Below, in pieces: positions 14,191 through 15,192 of a stretch of DNA of 15,192 nucleotides. Position 1 is the first letter of the stretch. Every line of letters begins with the position of its first letter. Below the pieces are notes generated by a model, which was not told where the DNA came from, searched no databases, and saw nothing but the letters and a program-made list of their open reading frames with translations. The stretch is taken from assembly GCA_030536675.1 (NCBI GenBank), contig JAUNPM010000012.1, forward strand, positions 269 to 15,460. Direction: 5' to 3'. Position numbers and translations under genes: made by a program. Source of the DNA: Clostridia bacterium (lineage in GTDB: Bacteria; Bacillota; Clostridia; Lachnospirales; CAG-274).

Positions 14191-15192
14191 ATGTCTGATA
14201 ATACAATAGAAAACAAAAAGACAGTAAAAAAAGAGGCAACTCTTATATCATATATACCCGATCTTAAGGTAGTGGACGCTACTTTAAGAGATGGAGGGCT
14301 TGTAAATAACTTTAGATTCAGCGACGATTTTGTAAAGGATCTTTATAAAGCCAATATTAAAGCAGGCGTTGACTATATGGAGTTTGGATACAAGGCATCA
14401 AAAGAGGTATTTGACGAAAAGGAATTCGGTAAATGGAAGTTTTGCGTTGACAGTGATGTGAGAGAGATAGTAGGTGAAAATAATACTCCTCTTAAGCTTG
14501 CTGTTATGCTTGACGTGGGAAGAACTGACAAAAACGATGTTTTGCCTAAAGAAGAAAGTCCTTTTGATCTTATAAGAATTGCTACATATATTCATCAGAT
14601 ACCTGCGGCAATTGAGCTTATTGAAGATGCAAAGGCTAAGGGTTATGAGGTTTCCGTAAATATTATGGCTGTATCAAAGGTAAGAGAGGACCAGCTTGAT
14701 GAGGGACTTGAGCTTCTTGCTCACAGCAGAGCAGATATTATATATCTTGTGGACAGCTTTGGATCTTTTTATCCCGAAGAAATAGAAAGATTGGCTAAAA
14801 AGTATGTTGAGATAGGAAAGAAATACAACAAGAAAATCGGCTTCCACGGACACAATAATCAGCAGCTTGCTTTTGCCAACACAATTACCGCATTGAGAAA
14901 CGGAGCAACTCTTATTGACGCTACAATGAGCGGTATAGGAAGAGGTGCAGGAAATTGTTTTATGGAGCTTCTTTTGGGATTTTTAAGAAATCCTAAGTAC
15001 AATGTTGTGCCTACAATGGATTTTGTTGAAAAGCATATACTTAAATTGAGAGAAGAGGGCGTTGTTTGGGGATATGACTTTCCGTATTTTATGACGGGTG
15101 TTTTGAATTGTCACCCGCGTTCCGCAATTAAATTTACACAGGAAAAGAGAACGGATTATAAAAACTTTTATCACGAAATATTGGATATGGAT
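14191..15192 (+). CDS. DRE-TIM (HMGL-like) aldolase-family protein, 3'-truncated by the window edge
   Basis: The frame is open from the ATG at 14191 to the last base, giving 334 residues with no stop. GGGAGG (14180-14185) lies five bases before the start. After a charged 20-residue lead-in it has the TIM-barrel metallolyase signature DATLRDGG (29-36; Asp29, Arg33 and Asp34 expected at the metal and active site), MEFG (63-66), LVDSFGS (186-192), the metal-binding HxH motif FHGHNN (218-223) and GIGRGAGN (248-255). This places it with the HMG-CoA lyase/4-hydroxy-2-oxovalerate aldolase superfamily. No acetaldehyde dehydrogenase or 2-oxopent-4-enoate hydratase is beside it here, so the 4-hydroxy-2-oxovalerate role is not supported and the substrate is unknown. 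It may be transcribed from the thrS promoter, 59 bases after thrS. Confidence 0.85.
   Translation, partial: MSDNTIENKKTVKKEATLISYIPDLKVVDATLRDGGLVNNFRFSDDFVKDLYKANIKAGVDYMEFGYKASKEVFDEKEFGKWKFCVDSDVREIVGENNTPLKLAVMLDVGRTDKNDVLPKEESPFDLIRIATYIHQIPAAIELIEDAKAKGYEVSVNIMAVSKVREDQLDEGLELLAHSRADIIYLVDSFGSFYPEEIERLAKKYVEIGKKYNKKIGFHGHNNQQLAFANTITALRNGATLIDATMSGIGRGAGNCFMELLLGFLRNPKYNVVPTMDFVEKHILKLREEGVVWGYDFPYFMTGVLNCHPRSAIKFTQEKRTDYKNFYHEILDMD

Noticed and set aside
1..15192. CRISPR array, insertion sequence, prophage, toxin-antitoxin or defence system
   Set aside because: I saw no repeat-spacer pattern, transposase, integrase, terminal inverted repeats with target duplication, or defence-protein motifs. 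The lone XRE gene has no toxin-like partner beside it.

Overview
The window reads as chromosomal DNA of a low-GC Gram-positive anaerobe, most likely class Clostridia (inference). The support is the hrcA-grpE-dnaK-dnaJ order under a CIRCE operator, a threonine T-box ahead of thrS, strong AGGAGG-type ribosome binding sites, sigma-A promoters with 17-base spacers, and heavy use of AGA and ATA codons. No rRNA, tRNA, CRISPR array, insertion sequence or phage gene is visible.

Layout. Bases 1-2472 (+) hold the end of a polyamine ABC importer operon: potB (cut by the window edge), potC and the lipoprotein potD, translationally overlapped and closed by an intrinsic terminator. Bases 2515-4910 (-) hold a CstA-family transporter and, downstream of it, a small XRE-type regulator. 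They are separated by a long hairpin that terminates cstA. Bases 5050-10017 (+) hold the class I heat-shock operon: promoter, CIRCE, hrcA, grpE, dnaK, an internal hairpin, dnaJ and a strong terminator. Bases 10049-11814 (+) hold a SulP anion transporter with a STAS domain and its own promoter. Bases 11916-14131 (+) hold a promoter, a T-box leader with a readable ACC threonine specifier, and thrS. From 14191 to the window end runs a DRE-TIM aldolase-like gene, cut by the edge.

How the genes work together. HrcA is the repressor that binds CIRCE just downstream of its own promoter, and GrpE and DnaJ are the exchange factor and co-chaperone of DnaK. PotB and PotC form the channel fed by PotD; the ATPase PotA should lie left of the window. 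The T-box couples thrS expression to uncharged tRNA-Thr. The hairpin after thrS has no U-tract in the sense direction, so the aldolase-like gene may be read from the same promoter.

Novelty. I found no convincing new system; this is mostly housekeeping sequence. The points most worth following are the thrS-aldolase junction, the dnaK-dnaJ hairpin, the nested dyads between cstA and the XRE gene, and the unassigned C-terminal half of that regulator.
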